Shown in pieces: positions 1 to 8,598 of a DNA stretch of 64,000 bases (position 1 is its first letter; each line of letters starts with the position of its first letter). The position numbers and the translations under genes were made by a program. The notes beneath the pieces were generated by a model. That model searched no databases, had not been told where the DNA came from, and saw nothing but the letters and a program-made list of their open reading frames with translations. The DNA comes from an uncultured Spartobacteria bacterium (GTDB lineage: Bacteria; Verrucomicrobiota; Verrucomicrobiia; Chthoniobacterales; Chthoniobacteraceae). The stretch spans positions 1-64,000 of the forward strand of contig CAIRYQ010000032.1 of NCBI GenBank assembly GCA_903882875.1, in the 5' to 3' direction.

Positions 1-1
1 G

Positions 2-130
2 AAGATCGAACGCACCTTTGCCTGGCTGGGCAACTACCGCCGCCTGGTCGTCCGTTACGAAAATCACCTCCTGATGTATCAAGCCTTCTTCCATGTCGCT
101 TGCTCGCTCATCACCCTTCGATACTTATGA
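2..130 (+). CDS. IS5-family transposase, C-terminal end (partial)
   Basis: The frame is open from the window edge and encodes about 42 residues containing IERTFAWLGNYRRLVVRYE, the characteristic tail of IS5-family DDE transposases (IS427-like group). In that family the conserved Glu of the third catalytic block lies in this IERTF segment. The rest of the insertion sequence lies outside the window, so completeness cannot be judged. The stop at 128-130 is followed directly by the remains of an unrelated protease gene, which suggests that the right end of the element lies within the next few tens of bases. No terminal inverted repeat can be confirmed because the left end is missing. Confidence 0.85.
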   Translation, partial: KIERTFAWLGNYRRLVVRYENHLLMYQAFFHVACSLITLRYL

Positions 131-723
131 AACCACTTCTAGCAATTTCCCAGACAATGGACGGCCGTGACCGATGGCCAGTTGTGGAGTACATACTACT
201 GGATGCTATTGAGCAGTATTCTGGAGACGAGTCATACGGCGACGTTGCAGTATTTTGGTTGGATCCCGCAGCGACGTACACTTCGCGATTGCAAGCAGCT
301 GATTATCTGACCGTAGAGCCTTCCTCGTATGTAGAGGTTGGACATCCTTTGTTTGCCATCGGAGCACCTCTTTTCGCGTTCGGTTTTCCGGATAATTTTC
401 CGGCTACTGGAACGAGCGCACGCATAGATTACGAGGCAAGGCTGATTTACACCGATTTGGTTTCAGTTGAAGGAACATATGCCGGCCAAACCTCCGCATT
501 TGGTCTTCATGCTTTCGCAACAGATCAAATGGGGGACAATCCCCCGAATGGCTTTAGCGGTGGCCCGATCACATCATTTACTAGTGGGCAACACCGCCTT
601 GCAGGGATGATCCTCCGCGGGGGTGCTGGGAGTGGATTGTTTAGATTCTTGGGAACCGATTTAATCACCGATCTGCTCGGAAAACTCGCTCCACAATTCG
701 GCAAGCTAAGTCGCCGCCCATAA
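127..723 (+). pseudogene. Truncated trypsin-like serine protease (N-terminus lost at IS junction)
   Basis: About 198 residues remain. A GDVAVFWL segment resembles the catalytic-Asp strand of chymotrypsin-fold proteases, and NGFSGGPI resembles the nucleophile motif GxSGGP. No His-containing segment (usually TAAHC-like) precedes the Asp, so the first half of the catalytic domain is missing. The open frame runs back into the transposase region without a convincing start; the ATG overlapping the transposase stop is only nominal. The simplest reading is a protease gene cut by the IS element. A Ser-protease-like protein with a non-standard start is possible but less likely. Confidence 0.6.
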
Positions 724-734
724 GTTCGGTCGGA

Positions 735-1391
735 CTATCTTCTTTTCCATTCAGCAGCTCCCTTGACGCGATCCTCTACACGACTGACTTTTCCCTCTGC
801 ATTGAAATAAATTACAAACGAATACGGGCTGTAGGTCATAGATTCCAAAATGGGAATTTCGGTGGTGGTGGTGCTCTTGAATCGATCCCGCCCAATCGTT
901 CCTTCCGTGGTGGAATGCGCTGTGTCGAACGTTTTCCGGGTAGCGGTGACGATCTCCCTGTAAAGATAGGCCGTGCCGTCCGGGCCTGTCAGAACCTCGG
1001 TTGGTGGTCCGAGACGATTCTTTACAATTTCTGCTGCAGTTCCTTGAATCCTGATGTCGGCAAGTGCAAAAAGTTTTTGTTCAGATCCTGTGTTCGGTGG
1101 TTTTGGAACCGTATAGGTTTTACCGTTGGATTCGATCACGAAGCCATTTGCAACACGTCCAATAAATGTAACGCAATTGTATTTTTTCAGCGTCACTCGC
1201 CAACCGTCGCGCGAAGTAACGGTCCAGTCGAACGGATAAAGCCACAAAACGGATTCGCCCTTAATCAATTCCCGAGGCCCTCGAAGCCCTTCGGGATCCT
1301 TGCTATCAGTATGAAGCGGGAGCCCAGACACAGTCTGGCTCACGGCCTGAGAAAGTCGCAAGGCGCAAAGGAGGAATAGCAATCGCTTCAT
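735..1391 (-). CDS. Secreted hypothetical protein with BamE/SmpA-like C-terminal half
   Basis: 218 residues starting with MKRLLFLLCALRL, a probable signal peptide cleaved near residue 18. There is no lipobox Cys, so it is probably periplasmic and soluble. The C-terminal half (roughly 115-210) contains VKNRLGPPTEVL, then an aromatic strand and FVIYFNAEGKVSRVEDR. This is the pattern of small BamE/SmpA-like folds, in which a Gly-Pro-Pro turn precedes a two-strand output. The N-terminal half is unrecognised. It stands alone, converging with the protease remnant on the other strand. Function unknown; the fold suggestion is inference from pattern only. Confidence 0.6.
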   Translation of the reverse strand: MKRLLFLLCALRLSQAVSQTVSGLPLHTDSKDPEGLRGPRELIKGESVLWLYPFDWTVTSRDGWRVTLKKYNCVTFIGRVANGFVIESNGKTYTVPKPPNTGSEQKLFALADIRIQGTAAEIVKNRLGPPTEVLTGPDGTAYLYREIVTATRKTFDTAHSTTEGTIGRDRFKSTTTTEIPILESMTYSPYSFVIYFNAEGKVSRVEDRVKGAAEWKRR

Positions 1392-1498
1392 GTTTGGAGT
1401 TTGTGGTTAATCGCGTCGCGAAAGAACAAGGGACAGATTATTGGCTCAGGCTATCTGCTGCTGGCCTGCTGCGGAGAGATTGAGTTAGTCATCGGATT

Positions 1499-1591
1499 TT
1501 ATGGCGTGGGCCTCTCGCCGCAGGGTATCGACGAATTGGGATCGAGTGGAATCGAGGGACAGATAGTTGTGGTATTCAGCACGACGATCAC
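1499..1591 (-). pseudogene. Possible decayed PIN-domain toxin remnant
   Basis: A GTG codon at 1589-1591, five bases after the stop of the antitoxin-like gene, opens a 30-codon frame beginning VIVVLNTTTICPS. PIN toxins (VapC) usually start with a similar beta-strand followed by the acidic DTN motif (VVLDTN). Here the Asp is Asn and the frame ends after 30 codons, so if it is a toxin it is dead. Spacing is what a toxin-antitoxin operon would show. The similarity is short and may be chance. Confidence 0.2.
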
Positions 1592-1596
1592 GGCGC

Positions 1597-1836
1597 CTAC
1601 CGTGTGCGGAGCGCGGCGCGGGCCTCGCGGATGATCTCGGGAAGCCGCGCGAGTTTGCCTGCGGCACGGTCTGCGTCGAAACCTTCGTTTAGCCGCTCGG
1701 TGACTTCATCGAGTTCGAGTTCCAGCGCGACACGGTGCAATACGAGCAGGTTTTCGTCGCGCAGCCTGTCCACCTCGGCATGGAGGAGCGGGCGCAATTC
1801 CTTGGGATCCACAGGCGCGGTGGTGAGTGTGCTCAT
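1597..1836 (-). CDS. Small antitoxin-like helical protein
   Basis: 79 residues from MSTLTTAPVD. The whole protein is predicted helical and charged, with a core around VHR-VALELELDEVTERL and a C-terminal LPEIIREARAALR. Its size and composition resemble short antitoxins that precede PIN or RelE toxins in PVC bacteria. The ATG is chosen because the protein before it in the open frame has no family character. No intact toxin follows; a possible decayed PIN start lies directly downstream. It could equally be an unrelated small regulator. Confidence 0.4.
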   Translation of the reverse strand: MSTLTTAPVDPKELRPLLHAEVDRLRDENLLVLHRVALELELDEVTERLNEGFDADRAAGKLARLPEIIREARAALRTR

Positions 1837-1975
1837 GGGGAGGATGCTGCCACGGGGCACCTGCCCGCGCAACGAGATCGTTGCTGGTGGGAGCGTGTCT
1901 TGCCAACGACGGGAGGCGGCGGGCGCTTTGGAATCGCGGATTGGTGATTGCGGATCAAGAAAAGGGCCAGCCTAC

Positions 1976-3385
1976 TTATCCAAACAGCCCCATAACCGGC
2001 TTACCCGTGGAGAACGGCGGGCGGATGATGCCGGTGTTTCTGGTGAGGTCGTTCAGCGGCAGGCCGAGGGCGTGGAGGACGGTGGCGTGGAGATCCTGCG
2101 GGGTCACGGGATTGCTCTTCGGAGCGGAGGCGGTCTTGTCCGATTCGCCATAGACGGCGCCTCCGCGGATGCCGCAGCCGGCCACGATCGCGGAGAAGCA
2201 CGCGGGCCAGTGCTGGCGACCGGGTGGCCCCTTCGTGAGGATGACCGGTGTACGCCCGAATTCGCCGACGGCGACGACGAGAGTGTCGTCCAACATGCCG
2301 CGATCCTTGAGGTCGGTGAGGAGGGCGGAGAGCGCCTGGTCCAGCCGCGGCAGGCAGAAATTCATGCCGTAGGAACCGGTGCCGAAGGCGTTGCCCATGC
2401 CCATATTTCCGCCGTGCATGTCCCAACTGGAACTCGGCGGCCCGCCTTCCTTTTCGCCCGGCGAGGGGCCGACCCATCCATTCACGGTCACAAAGCGGAC
2501 GCCGGCCTCGACCATGCGCCGGGCGAGGAGCAGGTTCTGGCCGAGCGGATGCATGCCGTAGCGCTCGCGGACGGCCACCGGCTCCTGGGTCAAGTCGAAG
2601 GCCTGCCGCCCTTCCGGGCGCGTCATCGCGTCGTAGGCCTTCTCGCGCAAATCGCTCCAGTCCTTGCCGCCCGCGTCTCCCCCGAGGCGGTCGGTTTCGA
2701 GAGTGTCGAGCAGCTTGCGTCGCTCCTGCAAGCGGGCGGGATCAGCCATGTCGTAAATCTCCGGCAGTCGGAATTTCGGCATCGCCGGGTGGTTGTCCGC
2801 CGAGCCGATGAACACGGGCGCGTAAGCCGATCCGAGGTAGCCGCCGGAGCCGATGTTCGGCGCGCAGAAGACCGGCGGCCCGACGCATTTGATGAGCCAC
2901 GCGTTCGAGATCAGGTTGCGCTCATTCGAGAGACTCTTCGCCACCACCGATCCGATGTAGGGCAGGTCGTCGGCGACGCCTTGCTTCACCTGCTCGACCA
3001 CCTGCCCGCTGAGCAGATTGTGCATTGCGTCGAAGTGATTGTTGATCGGGCGCGGATGCGTCATCGAACGGATCAGGGTGAAATGATCCGTGACCTTCGC
3101 GAGCATCGGGTGAAGTTCGCTGATTTGCATGCCGGGCACCTTCGTGCGGATGGGCTTGTAAGGGCCGCGGATCTCGGACGGGGCTTCGGGCTTCAGATCC
3201 CATGTGTCGAGCTGGCTCGGGCCGCCGCACAGGAGCAGGAAAATGCAGCATTTCTTCGAGGCCACAGCTTTTCCGGATGCGTCGAATTTGTCCTTGCCGA
3301 GGACGAGCCCAGGGACAGCGAGGTTCAGGAGGCCGACGCCCCCGGCCTGCAGAAATTTGCGGCGGGAAGTCTTGGGGAGATTCAT
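1976..3385 (-). CDS. DUF1501 family protein, Tat-exported
   Basis: 469 residues with a twin-arginine signal (TSRRKFLQAGG, residues 7-17), so it is expected to be folded in the cytoplasm and then exported. Residues 45-460 follow the DUF1501 plan, a fold of the alkaline phosphatase/sulfatase superfamily: CIFLLLCGGPSQLDTWD near the N-terminus, the SMTHPRPINNHFDA block, and GEFGRTPVI followed by GRQHWP near the C-terminus. In planctomycetes and verrucomicrobia DUF1501 genes are usually paired with a DUF1549/DUF1553 cytochrome-like gene, but none is adjacent here. Substrate unknown. Full length for the family. Confidence 0.9.
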   Translation of the reverse strand: MNLPKTSRRKFLQAGGVGLLNLAVPGLVLGKDKFDASGKAVASKKCCIFLLLCGGPSQLDTWDLKPEAPSEIRGPYKPIRTKVPGMQISELHPMLAKVTDHFTLIRSMTHPRPINNHFDAMHNLLSGQVVEQVKQGVADDLPYIGSVVAKSLSNERNLISNAWLIKCVGPPVFCAPNIGSGGYLGSAYAPVFIGSADNHPAMPKFRLPEIYDMADPARLQERRKLLDTLETDRLGGDAGGKDWSDLREKAYDAMTRPEGRQAFDLTQEPVAVRERYGMHPLGQNLLLARRMVEAGVRFVTVNGWVGPSPGEKEGGPPSSSWDMHGGNMGMGNAFGTGSYGMNFCLPRLDQALSALLTDLKDRGMLDDTLVVAVGEFGRTPVILTKGPPGRQHWPACFSAIVAGCGIRGGAVYGESDKTASAPKSNPVTPQDLHATVLHALGLPLNDLTRNTGIIRPPFSTGKPVMGLFG

Positions 3386-3477
3386 GCGTGTGATGACTTA
3401 GTTATGAGCATGCCAGCGCGCACCCATTAGCAAAGTTTTTTTTGAGGGCGGCGGTTTGGGTTCGGAAATAAGCGCGG

Positions 3478-6400
3478 CTATTCAATCACGCTCAGATCCC
3501 TTAGCCGGATGTGGCCTCTTACGGGAGCCATCTTTGTGAGGTTCAATGACTGCCGGTGCGTTTCAATGTAGAGGCCCGTGAACTTCAGCGGGTAATCGAG
3601 CTTGCCGTCGCCGTTGCTCTGCCATTGGCCGAGGCCGGCAGCGGGCTCGACGTGCTTGAAGGGCGATTCATTGGTCAGCGGGAAAGTGACGAAGCACCAG
3701 CCGTCGAAATCAATGGCGGATTGGTTGGCCCAGTCGCCGCCATCGGCGAAATCCTTGGACGAGCGCCAGCGTTCGCCCTTGGCGTCCTCGATCTCCCAGA
3801 AGATGCGGCCCCAACTGCTGTCGCCCTTGACCCACATGCCGACGGTGTGCGGCTTGCCGGGAATGGGCAGCGGCTGCTTCAGGCGCAGCGCGGTGTATTC
3901 GCCGACGACATGCGGAACCTCGCCTTCGCGTTTGAGTTCCAGTTCGAGACACGCGCCTTTGTCGGCGTCGCTGACTTGGCGAAGCTCGAATTTGCCGGGA
4001 CGTCGCAACGGCGTGGTGATCGTTTGTTCCTCGGGCGCGAGTTGCCATTGAGCGAGAACGTCCATGTGGCTGATGGCTTGCGTGCCAGCGGGCGGCTGGT
4101 GGTTTGGAAAAGCGCGCTTGCCTGCGGTGATGCGCGTCGCAGCGACAGGGCCGATGATGTAGCTCACCGCGCTATCAGCGGTGATGATAAATCGTTTGCC
4201 GTTCGTCTTGAGCGAGTGCTGCCGTCCGTAAAACTCGACCTGCGTCACACTGGTATCCGCAGGGAATTCAAACTCCAGCTCGCACTGTCCACGCGGCGTC
4301 CACAGCGCGTAGATGCTCTCGTGGCCCCGCTCAAATTCCAGGGCATATGCACTCGACGATCCCGTGGGCATCTGCCGCACGAGTCTTACGCTATCGAGCA
4401 CTTTAGTAAGCGCGGCAAGCGCGACATAGGCGGGCTTCGGGTAGTGCAGGGGCTGGCGCTGACACAATCCCGATGCTCCCCAGAGATGGTCATAGTAAGC
4501 GTTGCCTACATCTTCGAGTCCGCCTGGCGAGATAGTCGGGAAACGGTATGCGAGACCTGTGAGCACATCGCGCGCATACCACTCCGCGTGGCGCTGCGCA
4601 CCGAGGTCGCGCTCGGCGCGGGATGTGAACTCAAAGCAGCCTGCCAGTGGAATATCGTAACCAAACTTCCGCGCCGTCTCCCCCATTAGCCAGATGCCTG
4701 CCGTGGCATTCGGCGAGAGTTTTTCCGGTGCGAAGGTCTGACTGGTACTCTCGCTCCCGAGGTAATCAATGAGTTCACGCGGGAAGCCGCGCCGCAGTAG
4801 TACGGCGATCATGCCAGATGAACCACCGCTGTTCCCCGCGATGATTTTGAGCTGAGGGAACTTCGCCCGGATGAATTTCGCCGCCTTCATTCCCAGTTCG
4901 AAAAGTTCATTCTCGCGTGCGGCGAGCGCGGCATCCTCAGGCACATACTTCTCGCCATAGATCTCCGGAGGATACACGCGCGGGTCGTAGCTTTCGTGAA
5001 ACAAATCTATGAATTGGCAATGCGGGAATCGCTTCAGCTTTTCACTGATGGCTCTCTCCGCGCGGATCTCCGCCGCCGGCCAGTCCTTCAAATCTGCAAG
5101 ACGGAAGGGCCACTGGATCTGATTGAGCGTGAACTTCCATGGCGCGAAATCCTCCTCGGTGGCTTTGGTCCAGCTCATCGGGGTACGACGGAAGCCGGCT
5201 TTGAACAGCATCGGCCCGGCCACCGCGACATCCTGTGTGGAGTAGTGGACGCCGCTGAACCACCAAGTGCCAAACGGGGATTCATAGCCGGCGGTGCGCG
5301 TGTCCTTACCTAATAGCGCAAAGGCCGCGTCGTGCTGAAGCAGCGCATGGCCGCTGGCATCCGCGAGCGTCACGCGAAGCCCGTACCAGCCCAGGTCCGG
5401 CATGATGAGCGGCACCGTGATGTCAGCCTCACTGCCCACGGCTGAAAGCTCGATAACCTTCGCCTTCGTCACGAGCACGCGGCCATCGATGCCGGTGATT
5501 TCCCATCGCAATTCATAACGCCCTGCCGTGTTCGCGCGCACGGTGAAGGTTGTCTCTGGCGTCTCCTCATTGTGGAAGATGTTGCCCGGCTGCGATTGCT
5601 TGAGCCGCAACTCGGCGGGAGATTTTTCCAGCGTAACTCCAAAGATATGCACGGCACTGGTCGAGGTTGGTGCCGGTTTGCGGCGACGATCCGTTTGCAC
5701 CTCCAACCCGCCGCACTTGCCGAAAAACTCAAAATCGAGATACGGCCCGATTTTCATCGGAGCATACGGGTCCTTCTGGTCGGCGAGGATGTCCAGGATA
5801 TCGCCTATCTTCACATCAACCTGCACGAGATAGAGCGGCGTGCTGATCTTCTTCTGGTCGGCGGTGTATTCCACGGTGCCTACTTGATCGAATTTCTCAC
5901 CGCGTTTCTCGTCGCCGTGTGGCAAAGTGAGCGTCGTATCTGCCATCGCGCCACCACGGCCCCAGATGCCGAAACGTGTCAGTCGCGTGGTCAGCACGGG
6001 ATCTTTTTGAATATCCGGATCCGCCGCGCACAGCACCCATGCCCGATGATAAAACGCCTGAGGCACCGAAAAGTGGAGCGACTCCTTCATGCCGTCCAGC
6101 GATGTGCGCGAGGTGTTCTCATTCGTCTCCAGCGCCCGCAATCCCTGCATCTCTTTTGCCACGCCGACCTCCGCATTTCCCGCTCCGTCCGCCACCAGCA
6201 TCGGTACCGCTTTGATCTGCTGCGCTCCGGATGCCAGCGAGACCACCGCATCCTTCATCGCACCCGGCCTCGCAATGTGCTTCACATCGAGGGGCAGAAA
6301 CAGGCCGGTGTCGGCGCGCTTCACCGCGTTTACATTCCGCACTGCACCATCGCCTTCTGTTTTGAATATTATTCCCGTGAGCTTACTCTCGCTAGCGATA

Positions 6401-6885
6401 TGCCCGCAGTACCGGCCTTCCATCCATAACTCCGCACCTGCGCTCAGTCCTCGCACCTCCAACGGAATCCAGTGCCGCGTAGCCGATGGCATTGCACCCC
6501 AAGTCGTGACCAGTTCCTCGCGCTGTTTCTCCGTGTAACGCACAAGATTGGGCCGCACATGATTCTGGAATATAAGTCCTGCGCCTTTGAACTCAATGAG
6601 GGCGTCCGGCATCGGCGTGCCCACTTGCACTTTCTTACCATCCATTTCCACAGTGCGCTTCATCTCGTCGGCCTTCACGACACCCAAGATTTCCTGAGTC
6701 TTTCCATCTGCAAACTTAAATGCCAATGCGATCCGGCCCGATGCCCCGACTTGAATCTCCGCCCGGACCGTGTCAGCGTCGCCTAAGAGAACCGACTGCT
6801 CGGCAGCCGATACCAGCGATGGATGAACAGAGATGAAAAATGCCGCGGCCAGGAATATGATGCGAACTAATGTGGACGAATTCAT
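3478..6885 (-). CDS. Large secreted glycosidase-like protein (TIM-barrel core, beta-rich flanks)
   Basis: 1135 residues with an N-terminal signal peptide (hydrophobic stretch 8-27, cleavage after VSAAEQ). Residues to about 530 are beta-rich. Residues about 545-850 look like a TIM barrel: repeated strand-helix pattern, WTKATEEDFAPWKF, FIDLFHESYDPRVYPPEIYGEKY and IIAGNSGGSSG, with possible acidic catalytic residues in the FHESYD and LMGETARKFGYD segments. The C-terminal 180 residues (WGRIFWEIEDAKG..., IDFDGWCFVTFPL) resemble a carbohydrate-binding beta-sandwich. I do not recognise a named CAZy family. The neighbours, an M14 peptidase-like protein and a SASA esterase on the same strand, fit an exported degradation set. 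Confidence 0.6.
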   Translation of the reverse strand: MNSSTLVRIIFLAAAFFISVHPSLVSAAEQSVLLGDADTVRAEIQVGASGRIALAFKFADGKTQEILGVVKADEMKRTVEMDGKKVQVGTPMPDALIEFKGAGLIFQNHVRPNLVRYTEKQREELVTTWGAMPSATRHWIPLEVRGLSAGAELWMEGRYCGHIASESKLTGIIFKTEGDGAVRNVNAVKRADTGLFLPLDVKHIARPGAMKDAVVSLASGAQQIKAVPMLVADGAGNAEVGVAKEMQGLRALETNENTSRTSLDGMKESLHFSVPQAFYHRAWVLCAADPDIQKDPVLTTRLTRFGIWGRGGAMADTTLTLPHGDEKRGEKFDQVGTVEYTADQKKISTPLYLVQVDVKIGDILDILADQKDPYAPMKIGPYLDFEFFGKCGGLEVQTDRRRKPAPTSTSAVHIFGVTLEKSPAELRLKQSQPGNIFHNEETPETTFTVRANTAGRYELRWEITGIDGRVLVTKAKVIELSAVGSEADITVPLIMPDLGWYGLRVTLADASGHALLQHDAAFALLGKDTRTAGYESPFGTWWFSGVHYSTQDVAVAGPMLFKAGFRRTPMSWTKATEEDFAPWKFTLNQIQWPFRLADLKDWPAAEIRAERAISEKLKRFPHCQFIDLFHESYDPRVYPPEIYGEKYVPEDAALAARENELFELGMKAAKFIRAKFPQLKIIAGNSGGSSGMIAVLLRRGFPRELIDYLGSESTSQTFAPEKLSPNATAGIWLMGETARKFGYDIPLAGCFEFTSRAERDLGAQRHAEWYARDVLTGLAYRFPTISPGGLEDVGNAYYDHLWGASGLCQRQPLHYPKPAYVALAALTKVLDSVRLVRQMPTGSSSAYALEFERGHESIYALWTPRGQCELEFEFPADTSVTQVEFYGRQHSLKTNGKRFIITADSAVSYIIGPVAATRITAGKRAFPNHQPPAGTQAISHMDVLAQWQLAPEEQTITTPLRRPGKFELRQVSDADKGACLELELKREGEVPHVVGEYTALRLKQPLPIPGKPHTVGMWVKGDSSWGRIFWEIEDAKGERWRSSKDFADGGDWANQSAIDFDGWCFVTFPLTNESPFKHVEPAAGLGQWQSNGDGKLDYPLKFTGLYIETHRQSLNLTKMAPVRGHIRLRDLSVIE

Positions 6886-6917
6886 ATAGAATAAAATGTG
6901 ATGTGACTTGAAATCAT

Positions 6918-8225
6918 TCAGTGCGTGCCCATCCGTGCGGGCCGTTCGGCCAGATACTCGTGGACGGCAGCAGCGAGGTTTGCACCCACAGCACGATATC
7001 CATCGGCCGTGCTATTCTTGTAGTTCCAGATAGTCTCCAGACACAGGCTCACGGTATGCGGATTGCCGTTCATCGAGACCCAGTTTGCGCTGATCTGCCG
7101 CCACAACGGATGATAAGCCGGTCCGGTCGTCTTCGGTTTGTTGCTCATCGGGATGAGCGGCTCGATTTTGCTGATGCGCCCATACGCAAGCTGAATAAAG
7201 CGATCCCGCAAGGTGATCATCGGTTCCTTCAGCAATCCATTGTCGAGGATATAGAAAAACGTGGGATCGCCTGGTGCAGGATTGTGCAAGTCGAGGAAAA
7301 CGTCCATCCGTCCTTCCTTGATCAGCTCGGTGACACTGCGCTGCGCTGCGACGACTTCATTCCAATGCGGCTTCTCTGACCAATCGCGGTTATGATCCTG
7401 CGGCTGGGCGTCCTTCCCGCCATTCCCGGTCGCGGCATTGTCTATGTCCATAATTGGAACGATATGTATCTCCGCATGCTGGCGAAGCCACGCCGCATCA
7501 GCGCCATCACCAGTGAGCCATTCCGCGAAGCCCTGAGCCACCCAGCTCGAACCACTTTCCCATGCGTGCTGTCGAGCCTGCACCCATATCCCAAATCGCT
7601 GTTCTTTTGGAAGCTCGCCCTCCTGCACATGAAGCATCGGAACCGCGCGCCCTTCGCGTGAACGGCATAACTCAACGGCCTTTGCGCATCGAGTCTTCCC
7701 AACTAATCCGTACACAAACTTGGCCGCCATGCCTGGCGTGTAGGGTGGACCCCACGCGACAGACACTGAGGCAGCATCCAGTTTGATGCTATATTCCATT
7801 TCCTCGCCCTGCTTCGTGCCCTTTTCGGTATGAAGCCAGTTTTTGCCATCCACGGAATAGGTCGCTTGCTCCGGCATCGCCCAAACTGGTGCCAGCGGCT
7901 TTGCAAGCATCCCTCCGGTTTTTGCAGTGGTGGCTGTCGAGCTACGGAGCCGCAAGGTGATCGTTTCGCCGGGAGTGATCCCATTTACACGGAAGTACCA
8001 CCAGCAGGGCCAGCCACGCTCGGGATCGCCGCCGGGCATGAAACTGATCCGCCGGGCTGCATTGTCAATTTCCACACCTTTGACAGAGGCGCCCTCAAAA
8101 TCTGAGACGACTGTCAGCGGTTCCGCCGCAACGGCGGACGCAAACCACATGCTGATGCTCATCCCAAACGCGGCGATGCGATCCTGGAGGGCACCGCGAA
8201 AGTTAATAATAGTGGAGAGGTTCAT
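6918..8225 (-). CDS. Secreted M14-type zinc carboxypeptidase-like protein
   Basis: 435 residues from an ATG giving a signal-like N-terminus (hydrophobic region to about 35, ending SAVAAEP); an in-frame ATG 63 bases upstream is less likely. Residues 35-195 are a beta-sandwich like the N-terminal domain of cytosolic-carboxypeptidase-type M14 enzymes. Metal ligands expected for M14 are visible: H220 and E223 in RQHAWESGSSW, and H314 in VFLDLHNPAPGD. HNRDW (278-282) fits the substrate-binding Asn-Arg region. The general-base Glu near the C-terminus is probably in SLCLETIWN. Likely trims peptides or amide-linked substrates outside the cytoplasm; the substrate is unknown. Confidence 0.75.
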   Translation of the reverse strand: MNLSTIINFRGALQDRIAAFGMSISMWFASAVAAEPLTVVSDFEGASVKGVEIDNAARRISFMPGGDPERGWPCWWYFRVNGITPGETITLRLRSSTATTAKTGGMLAKPLAPVWAMPEQATYSVDGKNWLHTEKGTKQGEEMEYSIKLDAASVSVAWGPPYTPGMAAKFVYGLVGKTRCAKAVELCRSREGRAVPMLHVQEGELPKEQRFGIWVQARQHAWESGSSWVAQGFAEWLTGDGADAAWLRQHAEIHIVPIMDIDNAATGNGGKDAQPQDHNRDWSEKPHWNEVVAAQRSVTELIKEGRMDVFLDLHNPAPGDPTFFYILDNGLLKEPMITLRDRFIQLAYGRISKIEPLIPMSNKPKTTGPAYHPLWRQISANWVSMNGNPHTVSLCLETIWNYKNSTADGYRAVGANLAAAVHEYLAERPARMGTH

Positions 8226-8598
8226 CTGGGTGAGGATCTTCGTGAATGGTGGGTGATTGATATGGATGTGAGCCCGTAATCCCGCCATGCGGAATGTTGA
8301 ACTCCAAAGCTTAAACCTTCAGAGCAACAACACCTTTGCCGTGACCGCATCAGAGAAAGTAGCCTGTCTCGTTCGCCGGCACTGCCCAATCCGACGGCGT
8401 ATTCAAGACCAGTAGCGGGCAGACGCCTTCATTCAGCCGGCACACTGCCTCCAAGGCAGCCCGCTCGCCACGTTGACTGAGCATCCGCACACATCTGTCG
8501 GAAACCTCGGGTTTTAATGATAAGCCATCTGGCGTTCGCAGTGTGCAGCGCGGCACTGAATTCCGATGCGAGTGCGCAGGTGACAGAAAAGGCGGCGA
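8226..8598 (-). other. Intergenic stretch without a supportable gene
   Basis: A 68-codon open frame on the minus strand (8350-8556) ends in SDWAVPANETGYFL but matches no family I know, and its start has no evident ribosome site. The rest is non-coding. It may be the decayed tail of a gene. Confidence 0.4.

Noticed and set aside
1604-3430. 608-codon plus-strand open frame
   Set aside because: It is antisense to the DUF1501 gene, whose motifs are clear on the minus strand; it has no family features and is a high-GC shadow.
8350-8556. 68-codon minus-strand gene
   Set aside because: No family match, no ribosome site; may be a decayed tail, so not called.
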